From VGDP01 sp964530335 (GTDB taxonomy: Bacteria; Pseudomonadota; Alphaproteobacteria; SP197): DNA of 18,408 bases. The notes under the pieces are model-generated. The model searched no databases and was not told the DNA's origin. It saw only the letters and a program-made list of their open reading frames with translations. The DNA lies in NCBI GenBank assembly GCA_964530335.1, contig CAZGYG010000061.1, positions 1-18,408 of the forward strand, given 5' to 3'. This document shows positions 1-7,121 of this stretch, one piece after another; position 1 is the first letter of the stretch; each line of letters begins with the position of its first letter. The translations under genes and the position numbers were made by a program.

Positions 1-2
1 GC

Positions 3-71
3 GGCGACAAGCGCGAGCAGCGGACCAAGGTGGCCGAGCTCGTGCGCGTGCTCGGGCATCTCACGGGTTGA
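3..71 (+). CDS. C-terminal end of an unidentified protein (partial)
   Basis: The frame starting at base 3 is open from the window edge to a TGA at 69-71 and encodes 22 residues beginning GDKREQRTKV and ending LGHLTG. The stretch is charged then amphipathic, compatible with a C-terminal helix, but it is too short to assign to a family. The upstream gene could belong to the host or to the early part of the element. Choice of frame rests only on protein-like composition, so confidence is modest. Confidence 0.4.
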   Translation, partial: GDKREQRTKVAELVRVLGHLTG

Positions 72-415
72 GGGATGTTTCCCATTGCACGATCCGGGCG
101 CGACTTGCTAGAACGGTTGGGTGCCAGCCCGAGACTTGCCCCCATCCGGCCCCTCATCCGGCTCGCTGCGCTCGCCACCTTCTCCCCGAGGGAGAAGGCC
201 GAGGGAGAAGGTTTAAAAATCGAGCTTGAACAGTCCGCACGGTTTCTGGTAGGAAATATCCTACGCTGCGGAACCGAGCGTGCGGTGCCCACCAAGCGGC
301 CGAGACGTGCAGAGGCTGCGGTGACCTTCTGTCACTACCAGGAGTAGCAGGGTTGCGTTCAGCGCGACGAAGACGAGGTTCTGCGGTACAATCACCGGCG
401 ACGGGAGGCGATGCC
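72..415. other. Gene-free stretch with intergenic repeat
   Basis: No ORF here looks like a real protein. The forward reading from 75 and the reverse reading across 154-450 are arginine- and proline-rich and run through a repeat element, so they appear fortuitous. The stretch carries the repeat at about 150-211 and, just before the next gene, a TACAAT hexamer at 387-392 that could be a -10 box; I see no convincing -35 partner. Confidence 0.5.
150..211. repeat. Host-type intergenic repeat with hairpin
   Basis: The block starts CCCCTCATCCGGCTCGCTGC and contains the inverted arms CCTTCTCC (178-185) and GGAGAAGG (191-198), followed by a second GGGAGAAGG at 203-211. This architecture, a CTCGCTGCGCTCG core next to a purine/pyrimidine hairpin, is typical of dispersed intergenic repeats in high-GC alphaproteobacteria (established knowledge). 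A related hairpin with arms CCCTCTCCC/GGGAGAGGG recurs at 12878-13182 in this window. Confidence 0.6.
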
Positions 416-793
416 ATGGAAGCCCGAAAGCCGGTACGAACGATTCGCACCGCCGTTGAGCGTTACGATTTGTTCGAGCCGCGCGGTGGGATCGAGGAAA
501 TCTACGTCGATGGCTTCGACACAGTGACGTACGGTGCCAGTGTCGCGAAGATCACGCTCTACTCGGTCCATGATTTGCGTCAGGAGGATTCCGGACCCGT
601 CGAGCAGAGAACCCTGCGGCTTCGGCTCACCATGCCGACTACGACCCTATATGAGCTGGTGCTAGGTGTGTCCAAAATGCTTGCTGAAGGTGGCGATGGC
701 ATGCGACAAGCTTTAGGTTCGCAAAGAACGAAAGCTGAGCAACTCGTGGACGCTTTGGAGGCTCTGAAGCGCAACGTCACCACCAGCAGTTGA
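416..793 (+). CDS. Unknown protein A of three-gene cassette
   Basis: This 125-residue protein is not one I recognise. The ATG at 416 is chosen because a GGGAGG Shine-Dalgarno site lies at 402-407; the frame extends further upstream, but that part overlaps poorly coding DNA. The sequence looks like an alternating beta-strand domain (residues ~25-75, including VAKITLYSV and TLRLRLTMPTTTLYEL) followed by a helical C-terminus from about residue 80. The layout of strands followed by a 'P-x-x-x-L-x-x-L' helix is loosely like DUF3467-type proteins, but that is inference. GC is lower than in the phage genes downstream. It is first in a co-directional group with the genes at 815 and 1506, which suggests an operon. 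Gene reality is fairly likely because all three have protein-like composition. Confidence 0.65.
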   Translation: MEARKPVRTIRTAVERYDLFEPRGGIEEIYVDGFDTVTYGASVAKITLYSVHDLRQEDSGPVEQRTLRLRLTMPTTTLYELVLGVSKMLAEGGDGMRQALGSQRTKAEQLVDALEALKRNVTTSS

Positions 794-814
794 GCCTATA
801 GCTGCGATTGAACC

Positions 815-1498
815 ATGGCCGCCATTCAAACTTCTGTCTTCGAGACAAGGCGCCGGCGTTCAACGGGCAGCGCTCCGACCCCTGTGAAGCTGACTATCCC
901 CACCAGCACGGCATTTTGGGACACATCACATGTCGGCGCTTTCGGGGATACACTTCTATGGAGTCTCGTGGCGGAGCCGATGGGTGGCGGCGGTGTTCAC
1001 ACTTGGCAACTTCGTCGTGGCGAAGCATTGGTGGCGCCCGCACTCGAAGAGCTCATCGCCCGTGCTCAGCGCCAGCCTAATGTGCAAGCCGAGCAGGCTC
1101 TCGTGGAGAAGGGTAAGTCCGTCGAGCACGCCCCACGGCCTGACGCGAAATCCGCATCGCTTCTTGCCGCCATCGACGACGCGATCCGAGAAGCCATCGA
1201 GGAGGGTGACCCTCGGCCGTCCGAGGCCGCCATCGGCGCGGCTCGGAAGTTGGCCGGCGAGATCGCCCGATTGGGCATCGCCTCTCCCACGGTGAATATC
1301 ACGCGGGACTCGGAGATCGAGTTCGATTTCCGGGGTAAGACGACACGCTCCGGCGTGCTCCTGATTTGCGAGCCGGAAGGGTCGGGACTCTGCATCTTCG
1401 ATATTGCGGGCTCCCCCGGGCGTCAGCGGTATGCAAATGCACGCGATATGCTCGCGCTAGGCGGGCAAGCACCGCTAGCCCGGCTCGCCGAAGTCTGA
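815..1498 (+). CDS. Unknown protein B of three-gene cassette
   Basis: A 227-residue protein of unknown function, starting 21 bases after the previous stop. There is no strong Shine-Dalgarno site, so the start is uncertain, and translation could be coupled to gene A. The N-terminal ~70 residues are polar and probably loosely structured. Residues ~108-150 form a helical segment with an alternating Ala/Glu/Arg pattern. The C-terminal part has beta-strand character around SEIEFDFRG and RSGVLLICEP. This C-terminal shape (a strand ending in an acidic/aromatic motif, then a second strand with a turn) reminds me of unannotated proteobacterial proteins encoded beside a partner like gene C, but I cannot name the family. 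No catalytic motif, signal peptide or membrane segment is visible. Confidence 0.65.
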   Translation: MAAIQTSVFETRRRRSTGSAPTPVKLTIPTSTAFWDTSHVGAFGDTLLWSLVAEPMGGGGVHTWQLRRGEALVAPALEELIARAQRQPNVQAEQALVEKGKSVEHAPRPDAKSASLLAAIDDAIREAIEEGDPRPSEAAIGAARKLAGEIARLGIASPTVNITRDSEIEFDFRGKTTRSGVLLICEPEGSGLCIFDIAGSPGRQRYANARDMLALGGQAPLARLAEV

Positions 1499-1505
1499 TC
1501 TTGCC

Positions 1506-1952
1506 GTGGCAGGTGTCCCCGGTCTTCGACCCGAAGACCCACTGGGGAGGCACATATTCTCGGCGCGCCGAGCAAACCGTGCCAAGTCTTGTCATACTCC
1601 CGCGGACGTCTTCAAGCCTCCTACTAGCGATCCGATCGAATTGTCCGTCGATCGGCTCGACCACGCGCCGGACACGGTGATGGCGGGGATGATCGCGGAG
1701 CGCCTTGGAGAGGGCCGTGGATCACCGTTCCAAGGGTGGGCCGTCGTGACGGTTCAGCCGGTTCGGGACCTCGGCCATCAGGTGCTCGAAAGTCCCAGGC
1801 TCGACAACCCGTACCACGCGGACATCAGGTTTCCGGCGATGACCGGCGACGACGTGAGGGATCAGGTAAAGCAGCGCGCCTATGCCCTTGCCCGCCTCGC
1901 CAAGTTCCGACCGGCGCCGTCCGATGGGCGGCAAGGCCCCGAGGGCACGTGA
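1506..1952 (+). CDS. Unknown protein C of three-gene cassette
   Basis: A 148-residue protein using a GTG start 7 bases after the stop of gene B, which implies translational coupling. It reads as a genuine globular protein: an N-terminal basic segment (RPEDPLGRHIF), then ELSVDRLD around residues 45-52, then FQGWAVVTVQPVRDLGHQVL and NPYHADI, ending in a helix rich in Ala/Arg (DQVKQRAYALARLAKF). I recall no named family or enzymatic motif. The NPYHADI and SVDRLD segments look like the most conserved parts and would be the best search handles. Its 3' end overlaps the terminase start in another frame (overlap 29 bases with the ATG at 1924), so the cassette is joined directly to the packaging operon with no spacer. 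Confidence 0.65.
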   Translation: MAGVPGLRPEDPLGRHIFSARRANRAKSCHTPADVFKPPTSDPIELSVDRLDHAPDTVMAGMIAERLGEGRGSPFQGWAVVTVQPVRDLGHQVLESPRLDNPYHADIRFPAMTGDDVRDQVKQRAYALARLAKFRPAPSDGRQGPEGT

Positions 1953-3360
1953 GGCGAGCGGAGAGCGGAAGGCCGACGGACGGCTGATCGACGCGGTGCT
2001 GCGTCAGGACCTGGCGAGCTTCGTCGCCAAGGCGTTCGGCGCGCTCAATCCCGGAACGCGGTTTCTGCCCGGCTGGCCGGTCGAGCTGCTCGGCGCCTAC
2101 CTCACGGCGTGCGCCGACGGCGAGATCACGCGCTTGATCGTCAACCTGCCGCCGCGCAGCCTGAAGTCGACCATCGTGTCGGTGGCGTGGCCGGCGTGGC
2201 TGCTGGGCCGCGACCCGTCGTGCCGGATCATGGCCGCGAGCTATAGCGAACGGCTCGCGGTCAAGCATGCGCTCGACAGCCGCCACGTGCTCGCCCAGCC
2301 GTGGTATCGGCGGCTGTTCCCGGACGTTATGCTGGCCAAGGACCAGAACGAGAAGCACAAGATCCAGACCACCGCGCGGGGCCACCGCATCGCCACCAGC
2401 GTCGGCGGCACGGTGACCGGCGAGGGCGGCAACGTGCTGATCGTCGATGACCCCCTGAGCGCCGCCCAGGCGATGAGCCGGACCCGGCGCGAGGCGGCGG
2501 TCGCCTGGTTCGACCAGAGCTTCGCCAACCGGCTCGACGACAAGAAACGCGGCGTGATCGTCGTGGTCATGCAGCGGCTCCACGCCGCCGACCTGACCGC
2601 GCATCTGCTGGCCAAGGGCGGCTGGACGCATCTGGCGCTGCCGGCCGAGGCGACGGAACCGACGATCGTGCGCCACGGCCCCATCGCGATCCGGCGCGAG
2701 ATAGCCGAGATGTTGTGGCCCGAGCGCGAGGGCCGGGTCGAACTCGACCGCGCGCGCAACGAGCTCGGCAGCCGCGCGTACGCCGCGCAGTACCAACAGG
2801 ACCCGGCGCCCGAGGACGGCGGCCTGGTGCGGCTTGCGTGGTTCCGCCGCTTCGCGCGGCCACCGGCCGAGCCTCGCCGCGTCGTGCTGTCATGGGACAC
2901 GGCGGCGAAGGGGCGCGCGCACAACGACCCCTCGGTGTGCGGGGTGTGGGCCGAGACCGCCGAGGGCTGGCATTTGCTGACCGTGATCCGCCGCCGCATG
3001 GACTACCCGACGCTCAAGCGCGCGGTGCTCGACCTCGCCGCCCAGTGGCGGCCGACGGCGGTGCTGATCGAGGACCAGGCGAGCGGGCAGGCGCTGATCC
3101 AGGACCTGCGCGCCGCGACGCGGCTTCCCGTGATCGCCATCCGCCCGGACGCCGACAAGGTGACGCGGCTCGCGCGCGTGAGCCCGCTGATCGAGGCCGG
3201 GCGCGTCAGCCTGCCGGTGGACGCGCCGTGGCTGGCCGAGTACGAGGCCGAGCTCACGGCATTCCCCGACGCGGCGCACGACGACCAGGTGGACATGACG
3301 AGTCAGCTCCTGGCCTGGGCCGCGCGCGACGGCCACGGCCCGCGGGTTCGCAGGCTGTAG
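1924..3360 (+). CDS. terL: Phage terminase large subunit
   Basis: The packaging motor ATPase and nuclease that drives DNA into proheads and cuts it. The frame is open from an ATG at 1882 (492 residues); I prefer the ATG at 1924 (478 residues) because it shortens the overlap with gene C, and the family usually begins close to the LIDAVLRQDLASFV segment. Numbered from 1882, the ATPase has a deviant Walker A PPRSLKST (90-97) and Walker B VLIVDDP with D189/D190, then a coupling-type segment ending VVVMQRLH. The C-terminal RNase H-like nuclease has the acidic residues expected: D339 in SWDTA, D398 in IEDQASG and D467/D468/D471 in DDQVD. The C-terminal half fits the psiM2 ORF9-type (TIGR01630) terminase domain. 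Length is normal and no key residue is missing. No small terminase is recognisable upstream. Confidence 0.95.
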   Translation: MGGKAPRAREASGERKADGRLIDAVLRQDLASFVAKAFGALNPGTRFLPGWPVELLGAYLTACADGEITRLIVNLPPRSLKSTIVSVAWPAWLLGRDPSCRIMAASYSERLAVKHALDSRHVLAQPWYRRLFPDVMLAKDQNEKHKIQTTARGHRIATSVGGTVTGEGGNVLIVDDPLSAAQAMSRTRREAAVAWFDQSFANRLDDKKRGVIVVVMQRLHAADLTAHLLAKGGWTHLALPAEATEPTIVRHGPIAIRREIAEMLWPEREGRVELDRARNELGSRAYAAQYQQDPAPEDGGLVRLAWFRRFARPPAEPRRVVLSWDTAAKGRAHNDPSVCGVWAETAEGWHLLTVIRRRMDYPTLKRAVLDLAAQWRPTAVLIEDQASGQALIQDLRAATRLPVIAIRPDADKVTRLARVSPLIEAGRVSLPVDAPWLAEYEAELTAFPDAAHDDQVDMTSQLLAWAARDGHGPRVRRL

Positions 3361-3440
3361 CGCGCCCGAGAGCGGCCGGCGGTAGCGCCCCGGGAGAGCA
3401 GAAGCTTCGCCAGTTACAGCGAAAGCGATTCAAGTGGAAT

Positions 3441-3529
3441 CGTCGTGCCCGGCCTTGTGCCGGGCATCCACGCCTTGAAACGTGACAGCTTCGAAGTCGT
3501 GGATGGCCGGGACAAGCCCGGCCATGACG
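3441..3529. repeat. Palindromic host-type intergenic repeat
   Basis: Two 32-base arms, 3441-3472 (starting CGTCGTGCCCGG) and 3498-3529 (ending CCGGCCATGACG), are inverted copies with five mismatches, separated by a 25-base loop. The CCGGGCTTGTCCCGG-type core with flanking CATCCACG is a well-known dispersed palindrome in Rhizobiales and relatives. It occupies most of the 181-base gap between terminase and portal. As RNA it would form a long hairpin inside the transcript and might reduce read-through or protect mRNA ends; that role is inference. Confidence 0.8.
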
Positions 3530-3580
3530 CCAACATGAGTCATGTCGCGCGGATCGCGCGGCTGGGAGCGGATCGGAGCC

Positions 3581-4798
3581 ATGACACTCAGGGCGGCGTG
3601 GCGCGAGCTGTGGCGCGGCGAACGGCAACGCGAGGCAAAGTCCTCGGCGACCGGCGCGCTGATCGCGTTCGGCGCGCTCGGGCAGCCGGTGTGGACCGAG
3701 CGGCGGATCGACCGGCTGGCCGACGAAGGGTTCCGGCGCAATGTCATTGGCTATCGCTGCGCGACCGAGATCTCGCGCGCGGTGGCGTCGACCCGCTGGC
3801 TGCTGTTCGAACGGACCGGGCGGAACGAGCGCGAGCTCGAGAGCCATCCGGTGCTCGACCTGTTGCGCCGGCCGAACCCGTTGCAGGCCGGCATCGCGCT
3901 CATCGAGGCGGCGATCGCGCACCTGTTGATCGCGGGCAACGCCTACCTCGAAGCGGTCGCGCCCAAGGGCCGGCCGCCGGTCGAGCTCTACGTGCTGCGC
4001 CCGGACCGCATGACCATATTGCCCGGCGCGACCGGGCTGCCCGCGGCCTACCGCTACACGGTGGACGGACGGAACCGCGACTTCCCGGTCGACCAGGTGA
4101 GCGGGCGTTCGGCGATCCTGCACCTCAAGACGTTCCATCCGCTCGACGACTGGTACGGGCTCAGCGCGATCGAGCCCGCGGCGTACGCCATCGACCAGCA
4201 CAACCAAGCCGGGGCGTGGAACCAGGCGCTGTTGCAGAACGGCGCCCGGCCCTCGGGCGCGCTGGTACTGCGCGCCGACGGTTCGCTGACCGACGATCAG
4301 ATCGAACGGCTGAGGCGAGACATCGACGACCACTTCGCCGGAGCGCCCAACGCCGGCCGGCCGCTGCTGCTGGAAGGCGGGCTCGACTGGCGCGAGCTGT
4401 CGCTGAACCCGAAGGACATGGATTTCGTCAACGGCAAGCACGCCGCGGCGCGCGACATCGCGCTCGGCTTCGGCGTGCCGCCGATGATGCTCGGCATCCC
4501 GGGCGACAACACCTACGCCAACCTGCGCGAGGCCCGGCTCGCGTTCTGGGAGCACACGGTGGTGCCGCTGATCGAGCAGCTCGCCCAGGATCTGACCGCG
4601 TGGCTAGGCCCCCGCTTCGGCGACGGGCTGCGCCTCGCGCCGGACCTCGACGAGGTGAGCGCGCTGAACCTGCGGCGCGAACGGCTGTGGGCCAAGGTCG
4701 GCGCCGCCGACTTCCTGACCGTCAACGAGAAGCGCGCCGCGTGCGGCTACGCGCCGATCGGCGGCGGCGACGCCCCGCCCGACGCCGAACGATCCTGA
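3581..4798 (+). CDS. Phage portal protein (HK97 type)
   Basis: Forms the dodecameric ring at the unique capsid vertex through which DNA enters and the tail attaches. The sequence follows the HK97 portal family (PF04860/TIGR01537): N-terminal helices, the segment NVIGYRCATEISRAVAS, then HPVLDLLRRPNPLQ, a GNAYLE strand, DRMTILPG, HLKTFHPLDDWYGLS, and the C-terminal crown and stem region with MDFVNGKHAAARDIALGFGVPPMMLGIPGD split over the end of the stem domain. I choose the ATG at 3581 (405 residues, normal length), starting MTLRAAWREL; the ATG at 3542 in the same frame lacks a ribosome site and abuts the palindrome. A GGGAG lies 12 bases upstream of 3581. The stop is 9 bases before the protease start, consistent with one operon. 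Confidence 0.93.
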   Translation: MTLRAAWRELWRGERQREAKSSATGALIAFGALGQPVWTERRIDRLADEGFRRNVIGYRCATEISRAVASTRWLLFERTGRNERELESHPVLDLLRRPNPLQAGIALIEAAIAHLLIAGNAYLEAVAPKGRPPVELYVLRPDRMTILPGATGLPAAYRYTVDGRNRDFPVDQVSGRSAILHLKTFHPLDDWYGLSAIEPAAYAIDQHNQAGAWNQALLQNGARPSGALVLRADGSLTDDQIERLRRDIDDHFAGAPNAGRPLLLEGGLDWRELSLNPKDMDFVNGKHAAARDIALGFGVPPMMLGIPGDNTYANLREARLAFWEHTVVPLIEQLAQDLTAWLGPRFGDGLRLAPDLDEVSALNLRRERLWAKVGAADFLTVNEKRAACGYAPIGGGDAPPDAERS

Positions 4799-4807
4799 GA
4801 CGATCGA

Positions 4808-5317
4808 ATGTCATCCGAACCGAGACCGGGAACCCGATCCGGGCAAGCCGCGGCCGACGTGGTCCGCGGCTACGCCAGCCTGTTCGACGTGGCCGATCAC
4901 CACCACGACGTGGTGGCGCCGGGCGCGTTCCGCGCGAGCCTCAAGGCGCGCGGTGCGGGCGTGCGCATGCTGTGGCAGCACGACCCCGCCCAGCCGATCG
5001 GGGTGTGGACGCGGCTGATCGAGGACGAGCGCGGTCTCTACGTCGAAGGCCGGCTGACCCCCGAGGTCGCGCGCGCGGCCGAGGCGTGGGCGCTGATCCG
5101 CGCCGGCGCGCTCGACGGCCTCAGCATCGGCTACAACACGGTGCGCGCCGCCGCCGACCCGGACACCGGAGTCCGCCGGCTGCTCGAAATCGACCTGTGG
5201 GAAGTGAGCCTGGTCACGTTCCCGGCCTGTCCGGGCGCGACCATCCGGCGATCGGCGGCCGGCACCCTGATCGCGAGCCTCGAGCGCGCGGCGCGCGCGC
5301 TGGCGCCCGCGGCCTGA
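4808..5317 (+). CDS. HK97 family prohead protease
   Basis: Serine protease (Peptidase_S78, PF04586) that cleaves the scaffold-like N-terminus of the capsid protein during head maturation. At 169 residues it is normal for the family. Visible family features: GYASLFDVADHHHDVVAPGAF near the N-terminus (residues 21-41), the predicted catalytic histidine H58 in WQHDP, the strand GLYVEGRL (76-83), and the predicted catalytic serine S106 in GLSIGY, followed by WEVSLVTFPA, the usual end of the fold. It sits between portal and capsid, the standard order. The Shine-Dalgarno site is weak and the start is only 9 bases after the portal stop, so translation may be coupled to the portal gene. Confidence 0.95.
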   Translation: MSSEPRPGTRSGQAAADVVRGYASLFDVADHHHDVVAPGAFRASLKARGAGVRMLWQHDPAQPIGVWTRLIEDERGLYVEGRLTPEVARAAEAWALIRAGALDGLSIGYNTVRAAADPDTGVRRLLEIDLWEVSLVTFPACPGATIRRSAAGTLIASLERAARALAPAA

Positions 5318-5353
5318 CATCCACCCAACGACTAAAACGAGAAGGAGCACGAC

Positions 5354-6535
5354 ATGGAGACCCTACAAGTGAAGCAGGCGGTGGACGCGCTGGCCAGCGC
5401 GTTCGAGACGTTCAAGGCCGCCAACGACGAGGCCCTGCGCCAGAAGGCCGACCGGGGACCCGACCCGCTGACGAGCGCCAAGCTCGCGCGCGTCGATGAC
5501 GAGATCGAGCGGCTGAAGGGCGCGATCGACCGTACCCAGGCCACGCTCAACCGCCCGGCCCGCGCCGGCGTCGAGGCGCCGGGTGAAGCGGATACCGCCC
5601 ACGCCAAGGCGTTCGGGCGCTACCTGCGCAAGGGCGACGAAGCCCAGCTCGCCAGCCTGCAGGCCAAGGCGCTGAGCGTCGGCAACGACCCGGAAGGCGG
5701 CTATCTGGTGACGCCGGCCATGAGCCAGGCGATCGCCAAGACTGTGTTCGAGTCGAGCCCGGTGCGCGCGCTGGCCCGGATCGAGACCATCGGCGGCGAC
5801 AGCCTGGAGATGCTCGTCGACAAGGACGAGCCCGGCGCCGGCTGGGTCGCCGAAACCGCGGCGCGGCCCGAGACCGACACGCCGGACCTGGCCAAGATCG
5901 CGATCGTGGCGCACGAGATGTATGCCGAGCCGCGCGCGACCCAGAAGCTGATCGACGACGCGAGCCTCGACGTCGAGGCGTGGCTGGCCGGCAAGATCGC
6001 CGAGCGGTTTGCCCGGCTCGAGGCCACGGCCTTCGTCACGGGCGACGGGGTCGGGCGGCCGCGCGGGCTCATCACCTATCCGGCCGGCACCGCGTGGGGC
6101 CAGATCGAGCAGATCAACTCCGGCACCAACGGCCAGGTCACCGGCGACGGCCTGATCGACGCCCAGGGCGCGCTCAAGGAAGGCTACGGCAACGCGGCGT
6201 GGCTGATGAACCGCGTGACGCTGAGCCAGGTGCGCAAGCTCAAGGACTCCCAGGGCATGTATCTGTGGCAGCCGGGGCTGCAGCCAGGGCGAGCCGACAC
6301 GCTGCTCGGCCGGCCCGTGCACGTGGCCACCGACATGCCGACGCCGGCCACCGGCGCGCTCGGCGTGCTGTTCGGCGACCTCGGCCGCGCCTACCAGATC
6401 GTCGATCGCATCGGCGTGCGCATCCTGCGCGACCCGTTCACCGCCAAGCCCTACGTCAAGTTCTACGCAACCAAGCGCGTGGGCGCCGACGTGGTCAACT
6501 TCGAGGCGGTCAAGATTCTCAAGCTCAGCGCGTAA
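5354..6535 (+). CDS. HK97-type major capsid protein
   Basis: Main head shell subunit of 393 residues (PF05065 type). A strong AGAAGGAG site lies at 5339-5346, as expected for the most highly expressed gene of the operon. Residues ~1-100 are charged and helical with coiled-coil character (for example AFETFKAANDEALRQKAD and LARVDDEIERLKGAIDRT), matching the HK97 delta domain that acts as scaffold and is removed by the protease encoded next door. From about residue 105 (LSVGNDPEGGYLVTP) the mature shell fold begins, with the E-loop region (ESSPVRALARIETI), the ATQKLIDDAS spine-helix region, VTGDG followed by PRGLITYP, and the C-terminal P/A-domain strands ending YVKFYATKRVGADVVNFEAVKIL. Cleavage near residue 105 is inference. 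Confidence 0.96.
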   Translation: METLQVKQAVDALASAFETFKAANDEALRQKADRGPDPLTSAKLARVDDEIERLKGAIDRTQATLNRPARAGVEAPGEADTAHAKAFGRYLRKGDEAQLASLQAKALSVGNDPEGGYLVTPAMSQAIAKTVFESSPVRALARIETIGGDSLEMLVDKDEPGAGWVAETAARPETDTPDLAKIAIVAHEMYAEPRATQKLIDDASLDVEAWLAGKIAERFARLEATAFVTGDGVGRPRGLITYPAGTAWGQIEQINSGTNGQVTGDGLIDAQGALKEGYGNAAWLMNRVTLSQVRKLKDSQGMYLWQPGLQPGRADTLLGRPVHVATDMPTPATGALGVLFGDLGRAYQIVDRIGVRILRDPFTAKPYVKFYATKRVGADVVNFEAVKILKLSA

Positions 6536-6549
6536 CGGGAGGAACCACC

Positions 6550-6939
6550 ATGCGCGACATCAAGAACAACCTGAACGTGGTGCAATCCCTGATCCCGGCC
6601 GCGCGCTCGGCGGCCGCGAACGGCACCGGCGCCGACCTCAGGGGCTACGACGGGGCGATGGCGATCGTGGACGTGGGCGCGGTGAGCGGCACCACGCCCT
6701 CGTTCACCTTCGCCCTCGAGGAGTCCGCCGACGACTCCGCCTACGCCGCGGTCGCCGCGAGCGACCTGCTCGGCGCGTTCAACGCCGTGACCACGAGCAA
6801 CCAGGTGCAGCGCGTCGGCTACATCGGCGCGAAGCGGTATCTGCGCGTCGCCATCACGGCGGTAACCGGCACCACGCCGGTGGCGACCTGCGCGGCGACC
6901 ATCGTGCGCGGCCACGCGGCCCAGCGCCCGGTGGCGTAG
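6550..6939 (+). CDS. Small head-cluster protein, possible decoration protein
   Basis: A 129-residue protein with a good GGGAGGA site just upstream of the ATG. It is Ala-, Thr- and Val-rich with alternating beta-strand pattern (GAMAIVDVGAVSG, SFTFALEESADDSAYA, RVGYIGAKRYLRVAITAV). Proteins of this shape and size often follow the capsid gene in HK97-like prophages of alphaproteobacteria and are usually left as hypothetical. Position and composition suggest a head-surface or head-completion role, possibly decoration; the sequence itself shows no defining motif. It lies 14 bases after the capsid stop and 26 bases before the next small gene. Confidence 0.75.
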   Translation: MRDIKNNLNVVQSLIPAARSAAANGTGADLRGYDGAMAIVDVGAVSGTTPSFTFALEESADDSAYAAVAASDLLGAFNAVTTSNQVQRVGYIGAKRYLRVAITAVTGTTPVATCAATIVRGHAAQRPVA

Positions 6940-6965
6940 TCCCGTCCAACCCGGAGGATCACACG

Positions 6966-7121
6966 ATGCGAACACTGACCGGCGCCGACGAAGGCGCCCG
7001 ACCCAAGCACGCCACGCCGCCGCGCCCCGCCGACGGCCGCGCCCCGATCCGGGCACCGGCCAACAAGGCGGCGCGCCCCACGGTCAACAAGCGCGGCGAC
7101 CGCGCGCGCGACAAGGGATGA
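6966..7121 (+). CDS. Small basic Pro/Arg/Ala-rich protein (51 aa)
   Basis: This short ORF encodes 51 residues and has a clear GGAGG ribosome site about 8 bases before its ATG. Its stop overlaps the start of the next gene as ATGA (7118-7121), the same coupling used further down the operon. The protein starts MRTLTGADEG and is then basic and low in complexity (about one third Arg, Pro or Lys), without hydrophobic core, so it is likely disordered. Its location between capsid and connector suggests a small head-associated or DNA-contacting peptide, or just a coupling leader for the connector gene. No family is recognised. Confidence 0.6.
   Translation: MRTLTGADEGARPKHATPPRPADGRAPIRAPANKAARPTVNKRGDRARDKG

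Noticed and set aside
75..347. 90-codon frame between the first gene and the cassette
   Set aside because: Translates through an intergenic repeat element, has no ribosome site and no protein-like pattern.
3254..4555. 433-codon reverse-strand frame
   Set aside because: Antisense of terminase end and portal; composition is that of a shadow frame and it includes the palindromic repeat.
3445..5499. 684-codon + strand frame over portal and protease
   Set aside because: Arg/Ala/Pro-rich and crosses the palindrome and three real gene starts; the portal, protease and capsid frames explain this DNA.
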